Part shown: one piece after another, positions 21,509 through 32,968 of the stretch
How positions within the stretch are numbered: the stretch's first letter is position 1
Layout of the letters: every line of letters begins with the position of its first letter
Source: Phytophthora colocasiae
Taxonomy: Eukaryota; Oomycota; Peronosporomycetes; Peronosporales; Peronosporaceae
Assembly: GCA_018806915.1 (NCBI GenBank)
Contig: JAGKQI010000078.1
Location: forward strand, 372,001 to 436,000
Length of the DNA stretch: 64,000 nucleotides
Direction: 5' to 3'
Notes under the pieces: model-generated
The model's input: the letters and a program-made list of their open reading frames with translations, nothing else
What the model was told of the DNA's origin: nothing
Database searches by the model: none
Made by a program: the position numbers and the translations under genes

Positions 21509-21513
21509 GCATC

Positions 21514-21716
21514 TACATGTAGTGACAGCAGAAGATCGAGAAGGTTTGGCAACGTTTTTAGACTTTGTGATCGCGTTGACAAGTCGTATCTATTGCGAGT
21601 TCTCGAGTGCCAAAATTTTGGACCAAAGTTCCTTTCGTGGATTCGCTTACTGTATGTGGACTCCGAATGTTCGTTGATGTTTAACACCTTCGCTCCGAAC
21701 GGTACTCGCCTCAGGC
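21514..21716 (+). pseudogene. LINE reverse-transcriptase fragment, unit A
   Basis: Plus-strand frames give EGLATFLDF followed, after a frame slip, by DRVDKSYLLRVLE and FLSWIRLLYVDSECSLMFN. This is the order of the palm region of LINE reverse transcriptases (A-block LDF...D, then WI..LY....NG). The 5' continuation lies left of the Copia (about 13541-13572, reading ...REL before GCATC), so the Copia split it. It is too short and frame-broken to be active. Confidence 0.6.
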
Positions 21717-22220
21717 GGGTAAGCGCATGTCGTAAGATACGCCATAACAAGTCACTAGATATTTGTATGAGCCATCTGTTTGGCTTGCGGGAAGATGAAA
21801 AATTATCAACAGGTTTTCCGGTCAATGTCGTAACTCATACCGCATTGTGATAGAGTAATGGTGGCTCAATGTCGTAACTGACTCGTATTGTAGTAAACAG
21901 CTGATCAGGGACATGCACTTCTACGTAACTCATTCCCCAGACAACGCGCAAAAGCAGGTACGTTGGCTCAACAGACAACGTATCAAATCTAACCAAAATC
22001 TACGAATTGTATACAAACAGTACCAGTAGCATTGAAATAAGCATATTTTTACTGAAACATGTGACAGCGTCACCTAAATTTGCAAGTGCCCACAGCCAAT
22101 CATTCTAGAAGCACGGTACGATTCACCACAGCTAACCACTTGGCTTTTGCCTACGTTCCTATTGAGTCTACGGACCCGCACCCAAGCCCCCACACGCCTG
22201 CTCCCCTACTAAGCCCAAGA
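21717..22220. other. 5' region of the MULE
   Basis: Contains repeated ATGTCGTAACT and GTCGTAAGATACGCC motifs, the latter also at the left end of the piggyBac at 29527. An open frame continues upstream of the transposase ATG without a better start. I could not identify the MULE terminal inverted repeat or target duplication. Confidence 0.4.
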
Positions 22221-24980
22221 ATGCCTCGCCGACTAGACTGGATGCTCCTTGCCCAAAGCCTGTCACTCAACGACGCGAACCTACTGCTCGATGCGTTCAA
22301 AGCTACCGCTGTCATGAAAAGCGATGTTGCGCCATGCATTCTGTGTGCGGCTCCAGATCCGCGCAACATGAGGGTGCGGCTGCTTCGCTGCTCCTGCGAG
22401 GCGTGCGCCAACGACATCCCGTACACTCGCTGCAAGTGGAGAGGGAAAACCCAGCACTGTTCTGTGTTGAACATCATGTCTGTGTGGGAGGTTGGCGCCC
22501 ATGAATCCCCTCGCCGGCCGGAGAGGCGCATCCGGCTGTCGGAGCCAATGAAGGCGGTTGCCAGGGAAATGGCGGCGCACAACCACCGCCCCATGAAGAT
22601 TCGAAAAGCACATCTCCGCCGCTTCAACCTTAACCAGGGCAGCTTGCCAGCTCTCGCTGTGGAACAGCGCTTTGTTCATCATTATCGCGCTGCCCACTTA
22701 GGCGGCAGTGACTTCTGGGACGATGTGTCCAACTTAGTCCGAGAGAGTGGCTTTACGGGCCAAGAAGATTTGTCTGAAGGCCTCACTTTCACGTGGAATA
22801 CGGATGTGGATGGCCGTCCGGTTATAGGCACTGGCACCGACACGGATCCGTTTGTTGTGGGGCTCTCCTCGAAGAAATTGATGCAACGATGTGATCAAGT
22901 GCCAGCAGCTCACGTCTTACACGTTGATGCCACATTCAAGCTCAATCAGGTCAACTATCCTGTTATTGTTGTCGGGATTTCCGACTGCATGAGATCTTTC
23001 CATCTCCTCGCTGTGTTCATCTCTTCACAACGGACGAAGGTTCAATACGTAGAAGGTCTGTCAGCGCTGAAACGAGTATTCCGATCTGTGACTGGACATG
23101 ACCTCGCACCTCGTTTCGTCATGGTTGATGCGGACGAAGCTCAACTGAATGGCGTCAAAGAAGTTTTCTCCACCTCTATTGAAGGAGCCAAACCAATTGG
23201 CTTGATGTGCTACTTTCACGTGCTGGCAAAGGTTTATGAAAAGACACGTGCACTGGAGCCTTTGCTTGCTGCTCGAGTAATGCGCGACATTGCTGACCTG
23301 CACTTTACTGCTACTGCGGGCGCGTATGCTGAAAAGAAGGCGATGCTTTTGTCTGGCTGAGAGGAAGACACGAGGCTCTCGAACTTCACTGCGTGCTTTA
23401 AGAAGCAATGGCTGGACAGCAGTTTCCACCGCTGGCAAATTTTCTACACTCGTCCAGGCTTTGCCACTACAAATAACCCCGTCGAGCAGTACAACAGAGC
23501 CCTGAAGCGAGACTATACCTTGCACTCGCGCCTAAAAATGGGTGCACTGATAGAGCAACGGCTACAGTGCTGCCGCACGGAAAGTTTGAAGGAGAAACCA
23601 TTCGCCACAGAAGTCACCGCTTCTCCTGTCCTCGTACGACATGCCCGTGAACTTGAGCGAGCTCACAAGATACGCGAGCTTGTCTCAGGCCGATCTCGAG
23701 TGGCGTTATTGCTTAACCCCTTAGTTCCCGCATGTTGGACTGCTCAACATAAGGGGTGTATTGTTTTTTTTGACATCTATGTTATGTTGGAGGACCAACA
23801 TAATAGAATTCTAAACTCGATTTTTGTATTGAGCACATCCTAAGATAGCTGCATACTGAATACAAGGTGACACTATTGGTTTAAGACGATCCATTGCACA
23901 GGGCTCGGGATTTCAGATTACGGAAGCACGCCATCCACTTTTATTATGTTCCGCCATCACTGGAAGATAAACAATTTGAGTGCGATCAAGCACTTCAAGT
24001 TCTGATGGAGCAACTTCTGGCGCTGGATTCTACCGAGACTTTCGATACTATCGCGAAAGCTACTCGAGCTGAGGTCCTAACGGTAGCAAGATCGACCAAC
24101 AGTTGCGCTGGGGGAGGATCCGGACAAAGTAGATCCAGAAAGCGGACGAAAGCGCCGCCACCGTTCCTGCAAAGTGTGTGCTCTCTTCAAGGTCAAATCG
24201 AGGAAATACACGAAGTATTTCTGTCTCGAATGCTCTACTGGAAATCGCCGAAAGTATCTCTGCAATGTAGCTCGTGAAGGACAAGACAAATGCGTAGGAA
24301 GCTTTTCTTCTAAGTGATTTTGGTTTGCATTCACAACTGGCGTGTGTTTCAGAAACACGGCTCCATATAAACAGGACACTTCTTATGTTGCCCGGTCATC
24401 TTACTATCGATCTTGACTACAATCGAGCCAACATATAAAGCTCGTAAGTTGTATCGCCATTTCTTTTTACAGGATGAATCCTGCACCTTCCACTGGACGA
24501 ATTCTGTGACATACAAACATCCATATAAATAAATGTTGGTCCTCCAACTTAAGGACGAAATTTACCTCCGTGATTCCGGCTGGGAAGTAAGGGGTTAATG
24601 ACGCGCCTACAACATTAAAAGATCATGTGTACGTGGCGTCAGAGCTTTGCGATCGAGTGTATGACCCGCTAGCCCGTCGCACCAACGAAGCATTACCTGT
24701 CACGTCCCGCCTCAGCGTCCAGACAGCGCGTGCCGAAGTGCGCGGTATGCCAGGTGAAGGCTGGTGTGTCGATGTGCTGCGTCATCATTGCCCTTGCGAC
24801 TATCATCTAAAGTTTGGTGTGTGCGCACACCTTGTATTCGCTCTGCATGTGCGAGGGCTGCTTCACCTCTCGAAGCGTAAGAAGCTGGCCTATCGTGGTG
24901 CCAACAAGGTGCTTCGTGCTCAAAGCCAGCGTCAACTAGCAGGAAGGCCTAACAGCAGCACGGCTTTATACAGAGATTAA
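22221..24980 (+). pseudogene. MULE (Mutator-like) transposase with SWIM finger, unit A; interrupted by a piggyBac derivative
   Basis: From ATG 22221 one frame covers an N-terminal region with CxxC motifs, then the MULE catalytic core: HVDATFKLN (near 22920), VMVDADEAQLNGV (near 23115), CYFHVLAKV (near 23210) and TTNNPVEQYNRALKRD (near 23470). It ends with the SWIM zinc finger CPCDYHLKFGVCAH (near 24790). A single in-frame TGA at 23358-23360 interrupts it; unit B carries the same stop. An 878-bp element sits at TTAA 23713-23716. If that element and one TTAA are disregarded, the codon phase on both sides matches exactly, so the MULE frame was whole when it was hit. Confidence 0.9.
23717..24594 (+). 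mobile_element. Non-autonomous piggyBac derivative (878 bp), unit A
   Basis: Flanked by TTAA on both sides (23713-23716, 24595-24598), with terminal inverted repeats CCCCTTAGTTCCC on the left and CCCCTTACTTCCC on the right (reverse complement). A 14-bp palindrome-like motif GTTGGAGGACCAAC occurs inside the left end (23786-23799), with its reverse complement inside the right end (24535-24548). The interior keeps the C-terminal part of a piggyBac transposase, including the zinc ribbon with KRRHRSCKVCALF, CLECS and YLCNVA (about 24140-24300). A frame slip in a G-run near 24105 separates it from the upstream frame starting near 23894. It has no catalytic core. Confidence 0.9.
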
Positions 24981-25538
24981 TGTCAGAAATCGCACGTAAA
25001 CGAATGATCCGAGAGCTTTATCACCTCTTCTAAATGCACCTACAGCTCATGCTGATTCGTGCTACCGCTCCATGTTGGTCTCCTCTCCATCCGTCCTTGG
25101 CACCAGGAAGCAACGCTTGCATCAGTTCACCCCGCGCGAATTCCCCAATGCACTCCACCACTACGCGCCACATCCCGCACACTTCCCCTGCACTGCTCGT
25201 TCCTTTCCTCAAGCAGGTTGCCCCGCGCAACAAACCCGTCGTGGCGCCGTCGTGGCGTGCTGCGTCCCGCACAACCTCCCGCCCTGATGCAGCTGAAGCT
25301 CCTGGCGCAAAATCTTTTGTCTGGGGCTGGAGCGACCTCCTCTGTGACACCTAATCCACTAGACCAATGGCAGGCAGCCACGTCTTTGCTTTGTGTGCGT
25401 TGTGCCAAACAGCGTCCATGTCCACGCCCATCTCAGTGGCATTGTACATCGTTGGGTGTTGTACGACTTACCTTTCGGTATTTTTCGTATCTGTCGGCTC
25501 AACAATCTTGTATTCAATTGCACGAAACTTACCACTCA
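24981..25538. other. MULE 3' region / junction with piggyBac 1
   Basis: Overlapping open frames here (for example 25034-25354) are not conserved as proteins: unit B shows small indels that change frame (near 25147 and 25240). I see no recognisable domain and no clear TTAA-CCCC terminus of the adjoining piggyBac. Confidence 0.4.
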
Positions 25539-28424
25539 TCAAATGACACGCAGCCTACCAGACGATGCCTTGCCACCACTTTCTTCATTGTCGCCATCAT
25601 CGCTTTCCTCACCCTCGCATCTGCCCTCGCGCCGAAGCTGGAGCTCGCGCCGGGTTTTCTTCCGCTTTCCAGCGTTCTGGCCTGGCCGCCTCAACACGAC
25701 GCGCTTCCCTAAGTTGGTCGGGATATCCTGCCCGGCCCCGCGTAGCACGTCTTGGCAACGCCCTTGTACTCCCGCCGGAACTTATTGCACAGCCAGCACT
25801 TCGCGTCGTCCACCAAACACCTCTCACAATAGTACGTAGTTGCATACGACTTCTTCTTCTCTGTCCGCAGAAGCGCACGGACCTTACATGACTGTTGGCG
25901 CCTCTTCTGAACGCCGCTAACAGTTACCCAATCTTCTGACTGTTGAAGTGCGTGTGCTAGGCGGACGGGTGTGCGCCTTCTCTTCTGGCTTGACGAAGGC
26001 GGTGTTGCTTGAACACCTGCAAAGTCCTCAGCCTTGACCTGCAGGAGCTGATTCTGGAGGACTGCGAACCACTCGGACCTCGGCATGGCGACTGTGCCCT
26101 TGATCTTGGCCGCCGCCTTGTGCGTCACGAACGCGTTCACTAGCGCGAGATCGAGAAACCCCAAAAATAGCCCTTTGTAATACTTCTGAAAGCGGGTTGA
26201 CATTTGCAGCGAATAAGTCTGGAGGCGGAGCTGGTCGTGGCGATCCACTCCGCCCATCCAGTTCTGGTAGTCGTTGACGGACTGCGGACACCCCAGTTGC
26301 AGAGCGCCCACACGCTTGACCTTCCTTTCGATTGTGGACGGGGTCATGACGGAGCCCGTGCAGCGATAGTAAACGGGCTTCCTGTCCCACCAGAGACGGG
26401 AGGTCATGCAGGGCACAGCGACAGAGCGCGAAAAGAGGAATGTGCCGCGGGGAATGCTAGCTGGCCGCGTCTTGCTCTTGGACTGGTTGGCCTTGTTGAA
26501 TCCCAAGCGGTTCGTCTGTATGGTCCCAACCACGTAAACGTTCATCTTGAGTAGCTCCACCGCCAGAAGAATGGACGAGTTGAATCTGTCAACGACAACA
26601 GCGTGCCAGTGGTGACGCGACTCAGGGGTAAATGCAGCCTTTAGGTTGCGAAGTACAGCTGCGGCTCCTGTGTTGAAGTCAATTCCGTTATGAGATCCAT
26701 CAGTGCTGTTTCGCTTGCCTACGTAAACTTCAAATCTAAGAAACTGTTACGACATAAAGATATATTAGTATCTGCTAAATACTGTCAGTTACGACATAGA
26801 AAAAATGACAAAAAAACTGTGACAGTAAGCGGTCTTCGCGTCACACAGCATAAATAATTTGGAGCCGTACCGGTGCGGCTTGTCCGACATAAACATGCGA
26901 GTGGGGTTGCGCCTCGATGTCGCAGGCAGGACGCCTTCATCGAAGGAGAAGACGGTCGGAAGAGTCCAGCCCGACAAAAATCGCTCTTGAATCTTATCAG
27001 CGACTGGACGCAGCTTCCACAGCTTATCGCGTCCATGATCTACGGTATTGTCTACAAAGTGGAGGTCACGCAGGATGTTTTGGCAGCGGTCACGCGTCAT
27101 GTACCGGCCGAACAATCCGGCCGGAATAGCACCGTCCTCAACCAGCGTCCAATGCGCAGCAAAGCGCCTCCTCTGAGGGCACATCATCCGAGCCACCAGA
27201 AGTCCAACTACATGAAGGATCTCGTGAGCTCCGTAGGCTTGCGTTGCTCTCAACCGACGCGCGATTTGTACTACAGTCTCACGATGACGTCCTCTCTGCC
27301 GCGTAGCCATCTTTTCTGCTCGTTTGTCCACCTGCTGAAGGCAGTAGCGGTTAGTCTCGTTAGTGATCGAGACCCACAGCGTTTTTGGGACGAAATATAG
27401 TAACGTCAGGAGTGGCGATCGCCACACATCGAGAAGCTCAGCTACAGGTTTTGCCTCCTGCGCACCCAGCCCAGGGTACGAAGGCGCATCAGTCTCGAAC
27501 TCCGCGGAGACGGGGGCCCATTCCATCGTCCGCAGAGTATTCTCCCGCTCCACGAGTGCTTCCTTGCTCAAAGAAGTGTCTCCAACGTGCAGTGACGCGA
27601 GGAAAACCTGATCCATTTCCTCCGCGTCACTGTCAGATAGTTCGTCATCGTCCCCGTCGTACACATCGCCTCCAGCATCACCGTCGTCATCAAAAATGCC
27701 GTCACCTTCGCTCTCGTCGCCAGAGCTGAGGTCCTCGTACTCACTACTATTTTCTTCTTTTTTGCAACAAGTTTACATCAGTGTTGGAGATCGGCTGATT
27801 TCTGGTTCGCGGTGGGGGAGTAGCGGAGGGAGCGACAGCACGTTCGTCCTCCCCCCTCACTCTCCAGCCCCGATGCCTCCGACAGCAATTGTAGACTTGC
27901 TGCTGCTCTCGATGCTCCTCATCCGCACGAAGGTCTCTCTGCGAAAGGTCAAAGGCCCTGGCTACGGCGTTCTGAGAGTCAGGCTCCGATGCATCCGAGT
28001 CCGGTCCGAACAACTGCCCCACCGTGTTTTGCGACAACAGCACACTGGTGTCGATCTGCGAAGGTCGGATGGTGGCATCGTCATTGCCACCATCACCTCC
28101 ACCATCACTACCTACTTCCTCACCTACATGATCGCCTTGTACATGCTCACCAGTGCTGTCGGCTTCGCCGTCTGAATCGGATTCGTCTTCAATCAGCAGG
28201 CCAGATTGGAAGGCAAACTCAACGACTGCGCGCTCACCAACCATCACGTCGTTTTCTGGACTTGTATACGTCCACGCTGTCTGGATTCCAGTGGGCTTCT
28301 TTGATGTCCACCCCGCCGCCCGGAGATGTCTCCAAAGGTGTCCAAAGTCCACATCATGAGCTGCCGCGGCGGAGGCGGTGGAGGTGGCTGATGTCAAGCG
28401 GCGACTGGAACGCGTTCTCGTTAG
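25539..28424 (-). pseudogene. piggyBac transposase 1, unit A (decayed)
   Basis: Minus-strand frames give an acidic N-terminal region with SQIDTS and AVARAFDLS, then the DDD core: FSFDEGVL (near 26950), VVVDRFNSS (near 26590) and MGGVDRHDQLR (near 26250). The zinc ribbon (CKVRALL, CERC, CWLCNKFRREY) and a basic tail ending near 25539 follow. Lesions: the start codon position corresponding to the ATG of the second element reads CTA (28422-28424), and frameshifts occur in an A-run near 27762 and at the ribbon IWH motif near 25745. The splice donor after AYCH has TT where the second element has GT (near 26815). All these lesions are shared with unit B, so it was dead before duplication. Element termini were not identified. 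Confidence 0.85.
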
Positions 28425-29019
28425 GCTGCAAATTGTCGAATGAGTGGTGTCCGAGACCTCAACCCTCCCCCCGACCCGGTTTGTGTAGTTTGTCGCAGAG
28501 ACCTTTCACAGCTTATATAGTTCAGGTGCCTGCAAAACACTTGATTAAAGTATTGGAAAATGGTTTCTGACATACAGCGATTTATATTAGAAAATGGCTC
28601 GTAAAAGACGACATAGCAAAACAGGTATGTCGTATTATACATGTACGACGTTCGGAACAAAGGTGTTAATGGATGGGCATAATCAACTTTAAAACCCACA
28701 CAGGGGGACCCACTATCTTCGTTTCTTTTGCGTTGTCTCTGGAATGGATTTCGCGAAGTTAGAATTGCTATAAACGTAGTAGCATAGGTCTGCAAGACGA
28801 CTGTCCGCTCAAAGTCAATCAACTACTTTCTTCTTCCTTACGAGCGCTGCTGTGTCTTGAAGGTCAAGAGTGGCATACTTGTACTCGCCCCCTAACAAGA
28901 TATGGACCTGTATGAATTTATCAGCTAACACCAGTGTTCTGCAGTAGCTGTAGTTGGCAGTATGACTACGCGCAAGAGCTACTGCCATAACTGCCAGAGC
29001 GGGGTCACAGCAGAAACTT
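28425..29019. other. Spacer between piggyBac 1 and the minus-strand CRN
   Basis: No supported gene. It holds a segment inverted relative to unit B at 28571-28599 and AT-rich sequence with GTCGTATTATAC-type motifs. A 72-codon minus frame (28815-29033) overlaps the CRN 3' end and is not retained in unit B. Confidence 0.4.
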
Positions 29020-29526
29020 TCAAGAAACCACAATCCCTATCTGAAGCACAATTACCAATTTCTCCCCAGCTACAGGCTCGACAATCCACTTCACCACCCC
29101 AGTGTTGCAATCGACCGTGACGATACCAAGACCAGGCGACTTCCAACCACTTATGCTATCCTGCTGAAAATGAGTGAGCTCCTGGCAAAAGACGAGCGCA
29201 AGATCCCACTTTTTCCACTTTAGCTTTCGCTGACCACCCTCCTTTTCAGGCTCTGTACACTCACCATTCAAACCCTCGATGATTTTCTTCAGCGCACCAC
29301 TGTCAAGTTTCATCTCCCAATGTTTATATTCACAAATGAACAGTGGATTGGTATCTCCAGGGACCATCACGTAACAATCCAATCTCTCGAAGTTCTGAGT
29401 GCAAAAAAGATGACCGAAGTTGCAGGCATTGCGACCGTCACCGTTGAGGCCAACAAGATATTCCGGCCATTCCGCGTTAAGCGGACCCAAAAACGGGATC
29501 GACATACCTGCGAACTTTTGCTTTAA

Positions 29527-32500
29527 CCCCTTGTCTACCGACGTCGTAAGATACGCCATAGCAAAATCCGTACGTCATAACTTACGCCATAGAGCGCTTG
29601 ACAATAGGAAATGGCTCGGGTCATACTGTAGCTAAGTCAAAAAAGAAAAATAAGATGCGAAAGGTCTAACTGGCAGAGTTAGAAATAGGGCGCGGTTAGG
29701 GTGCGGGAAGGGGATACGGCGTGTGCGGGAATGCGATACGCGCAAACCGCCCACGCCGACATTGGCAGCCTGCCAGTCATTCCAGAATTTGCTCGATGGC
29801 GAGGATCCGGTCAAGCGCACGTGGAAAAACCGCTGCTGTCAAAGCTGTCGCCCGAGACATCGATTTTCGAAATTTGTGGCGGCAACTGCTTGGCGTTGGG
29901 TGGACTGCGAAGCGGCCAAGCGGAATCCAGACGGAGTGGTCGTACGTGAGTCCAGAGGGTGGTAAATGTTTTGTTGGAGAGGATGCTGTTGTCGCTTATG
30001 TAGTGGAATCGGGGCTGCTCAAAGATGTCGATGGCAACGAAGAGGCCGAGAGCGACGAGGAAGCACAAGAAGAGGTCGGCAGTGCTGGTATCGACGTGGA
30101 AGCTGATGGGGTTCGTGCGTCCCAGATCGACACGAGTGCTCAACTCTCGCAGGGCACACTGGATAATTTGTTTGGCGAGTCTAGCGACTCAGAAGTCGAC
30201 CTTTCACAGGCTGCTGTTGCCCGTGCGTTTGATTTGTCGCCTAGCGATATACAAGGTGAGGAGTCGGAAAGGAGCGCCGCTACAAGCTTACAGCTACTAT
30301 CAGAGGCCTCAGGGCCCGAAAGTGATGACACACCGGCAAATATCCCACTTCCGACGACCGACCGAGTGCTACGGCCGCGGGTTTCCGTCAAAAAAGACGT
30401 GAACTTTGTATCTGAAGACGAGGACCTGGATGCCTACGTGAGCTTTAGCTCTGGTGAAAGTGATGGTGAAGGCGGTATTGAGGGGGATGAAGACACCAAT
30501 GCAGTCCCAAGTGACGATGACGACGTTGTGTCGGAACAAGATGCGGTGCATTTAGACGAAGCTTTTGTCGCGTCTCTTCAAATAGGAACGGACAGACTCA
30601 CTTCGAACGGAGTCAAGGAGCGCGCGGCCGTGCTACGTACGATGGTCTGGACGCCTCCGTCGTCGAGTTTTGAAGAAGGAGGTTCTCCTTACCCTGGCCT
30701 AGCTATGGAAGAAGCCCAGCCGACGCTTGAGTTGCGTAGTCTTTGCCACTCCCCGTTACTGAGCTTCTTCTACTTTATGCCCAAGTCATTGTGGGTCTTG
30801 ATAAATGACGAGACCAACCGGTACAACCAACAACAAATGGAGCGGCGCGCGCGCAGGCTACACTGGCGAGACAAGAAGGCCGTGGCCGCGGAAGTAGTCA
30901 GCTCCAACCCGAGACTATTGTCAAGATTCGCCGGCGCTTGAAATCGTCGCCGGCTTACCAGACTCATGAAATCTTGCACGTGATAGGCCTTCTCGTCGCG
31001 CGGATGATGTGCCCACAAAAGCGCAGCTTTGCGGATCACTGGTCAATGTCCGAGAATGGTGCTATACCTGCAGGGACTTTTGGTCGGTTTATGGGTCGGA
31101 ACAGGTGTCAGGACATTCTCCGTGACTTGCACTTCGTTGATAACGAAGGGGAACGGACACGGGACAAGCTGTGGAAACTTCGGCCTGTCATCACAAAGTT
31201 ACAGCAGCGTTTTCTGGCTGGATGGTCTCTTCCTGGTGTTTTTTCTTTTGACGAAGGTGTTTTGCCTTCCACTTCGAGACGTAACACTACGCGTATGTAC
31301 ATGCCGGATAAGCCGCACCGCTACGGTTCTAAAATGTTCATGCTGTGTGATTCAAGAACGGCATATTGCCACAGGTATGCTCTATTTCAATTATGTCGTA
31401 ACTTACTACCTCCTGTTATATCTGACCAGCTATGTCGTAACTTACTCCAGATTTGAGATGTATGCCGGGAAACGCAACGCGGGAGATGAAGGTGACCCCT
31501 CATTCGACCGCAAGACAGGTGCTGCAGCCGTCGTTCGAAACCTGAAGACCGTTTTCGAGTCGACTTCGCGGCGGCAATGGCATCTTATCGTCATCGATAG
31601 ATTCTACTCTTCGATTTTGCTGGCTGTGGAACTTCTCGGCATGAGTGTGTACATGCTTGGAACTGTCATGACCGACAGACTTGGTTTCGACAAGAATGTG
31701 AAGTCGACGCGCAAGACTCGCCCCCAAAGCATCCCAAGAGGCACCTTCACCTTTACTCGCTCCGTGGATGTTCCCAGCATGGTAGCATTTTCATTTGTTT
31801 GACAGCAAACCCGTGCACTACTTGTGCACGGGCTCGACGATGGCGGGAAGCACTATCAAGCGAAATGTCAAAGGCGAAGGCTCGATAACTGTACCGTGTC
31901 CGGAAGCTGTGACCGACTACCAACGCTGGATGGGCGGAGTTGATGTGCATGATCAACTCCGCCTTCAAGCGTTCTCACTGCAAACGTCAACGAGGTTCAA
32001 GAAATACTACAAGTGCTTGTTTCTGGGCTTTGTTGATCTTGCTCTAGTGAACGCCTTCATCTCGCACAAGGAGACGGCGCGGCTCGCAGGTACGGCGGCT
32101 ATGACACGAGGAGAATGGTACGCCGTGCTACAGAACCAGCTACTGCTGCTGAAAGCCGATGACTTCGCCGGAGTGGTCGTGACGCCACCTACCTACACCC
32201 AGAAGCGCAGACGCACGCCCGTTCGCCTTTCACACGCCCCTGAGCAATCCGATGACTGGGTCACGGTGAGTGGCGTACAGAAGCGTCGCCAGCGCTTCTG
32301 CAAAGTTTGTGCTCTGTTGAGAACAGACCGGAAGAAGAAGTCTTTCGCCACGACCTTCTTTTGCGAGCGCTGCTCCCTTGATGCTGCAAAATGCTGGCTT
32401 TGCAACAAGATCCGGCACAGCTATAAAGGTGAAGCAAAAACGTGCTTCGCGATATGGCATGAAGACTTTGACTGCGGTCAAAGTATTCCAGCGACACTGG

Positions 32501-32968
32501 GCAAAAAGTGCTGTGCTTCGTAGACCAGGACAGGAAGCTGGCAAGCGAAAGAAGACCCGCCGCGAAACTCGGAGCTCCACAATGGAGACGCTGATGATGA
32601 GGAAAGCAAAAGTGGCGAGGCGTGACTGGTGGGTTCGCGCAACTGCGCTGAAGTCGTCTTTGATGAGTGTTTCCCGTTGGCACTGCCTATGCAGGACAAA
32701 ATGAAACTTGTTCTTGATTTGCTGCTTGTTCTTTACTATCTATTGTGTTGTCGTGCGATTCATTGCGCTGTTATGTTCATGGTTTTTTATGCAATGAAAC
32801 AACTTACGACATTGCAAGTCTTGAGAAAACCGGTTGAGAACTTATACAGCTTCCCGAATGTGGCTATGTACGCCATATTAAAGCCAAGTATCTTGCAATG
32901 GGGTAAGTTATGACGTAAAAGTACCGTGAGTTACGTGTTTGGTGTCATGAATTTCGGTAGACAAGGGG
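29527..32968 (+). mobile_element. piggyBac element 2 (3,442 bp), unit A only
   Basis: Flanked by TTAA (29523-29526 and 32969-32972). The terminal inverted repeats are 15 bp and perfect: CCCCTTGTCTACCGA at the left and the same sequence in reverse complement at the right. It carries one transposase gene in plus orientation. Other CRN copies have an uninterrupted TTAA at this site (for example near 37444), which confirms the boundaries and the duplication. Confidence 0.95.
29796..32704 (+). pseudogene. piggyBac transposase 2 (recently inserted, frame-disrupted)
   Basis: ATG 29796 opens an acidic N-terminal region (SQIDTS, AVARAFDLS). The DDD core is complete: FSFDEGVL (near 31245), IVIDRFYSS (near 31592) and MGGVDVHDQLR (near 31935). 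A 76-bp GT...AG intron (31375-31450, phase 2) splits the codon after AYCH. The zinc ribbon (CKVCALL, CERC, CWLCNKIRHSY, FAIWHEDFD) ends near 32480 and a basic tail continues in a shifted frame. Three frame breaks are visible: the GCGCGCGC run at about 30843-30857, about 31795, and an A-run near 32505. Given perfect TIRs these may be late mutations, or the copy was mobilised in trans. Sequencing error in runs cannot be excluded. Confidence 0.8.

Noticed and set aside
22151..22697. Minus-strand frames of 138-158 codons opposite the MULE
   Set aside because: They overlap the transposase N-terminal region and follow its codon pattern; no independent motif.
25034..25891. Several overlapping 70-217-codon frames on both strands
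   Set aside because: High-GC shadow frames of MULE 3' and piggyBac sequence; they change with unit-to-unit indels.
27989..28570. Plus-strand 193-codon frame
   Set aside because: Antisense of the acidic, repetitive N-terminal part of piggyBac transposase 1; a His/Leu-rich translation is typical of such shadows.
28815..29033. 72-codon minus-strand frame next to the CRN stop
   Set aside because: Not kept in unit B, where deletions remove part of it; it overlaps the CRN end in another frame.
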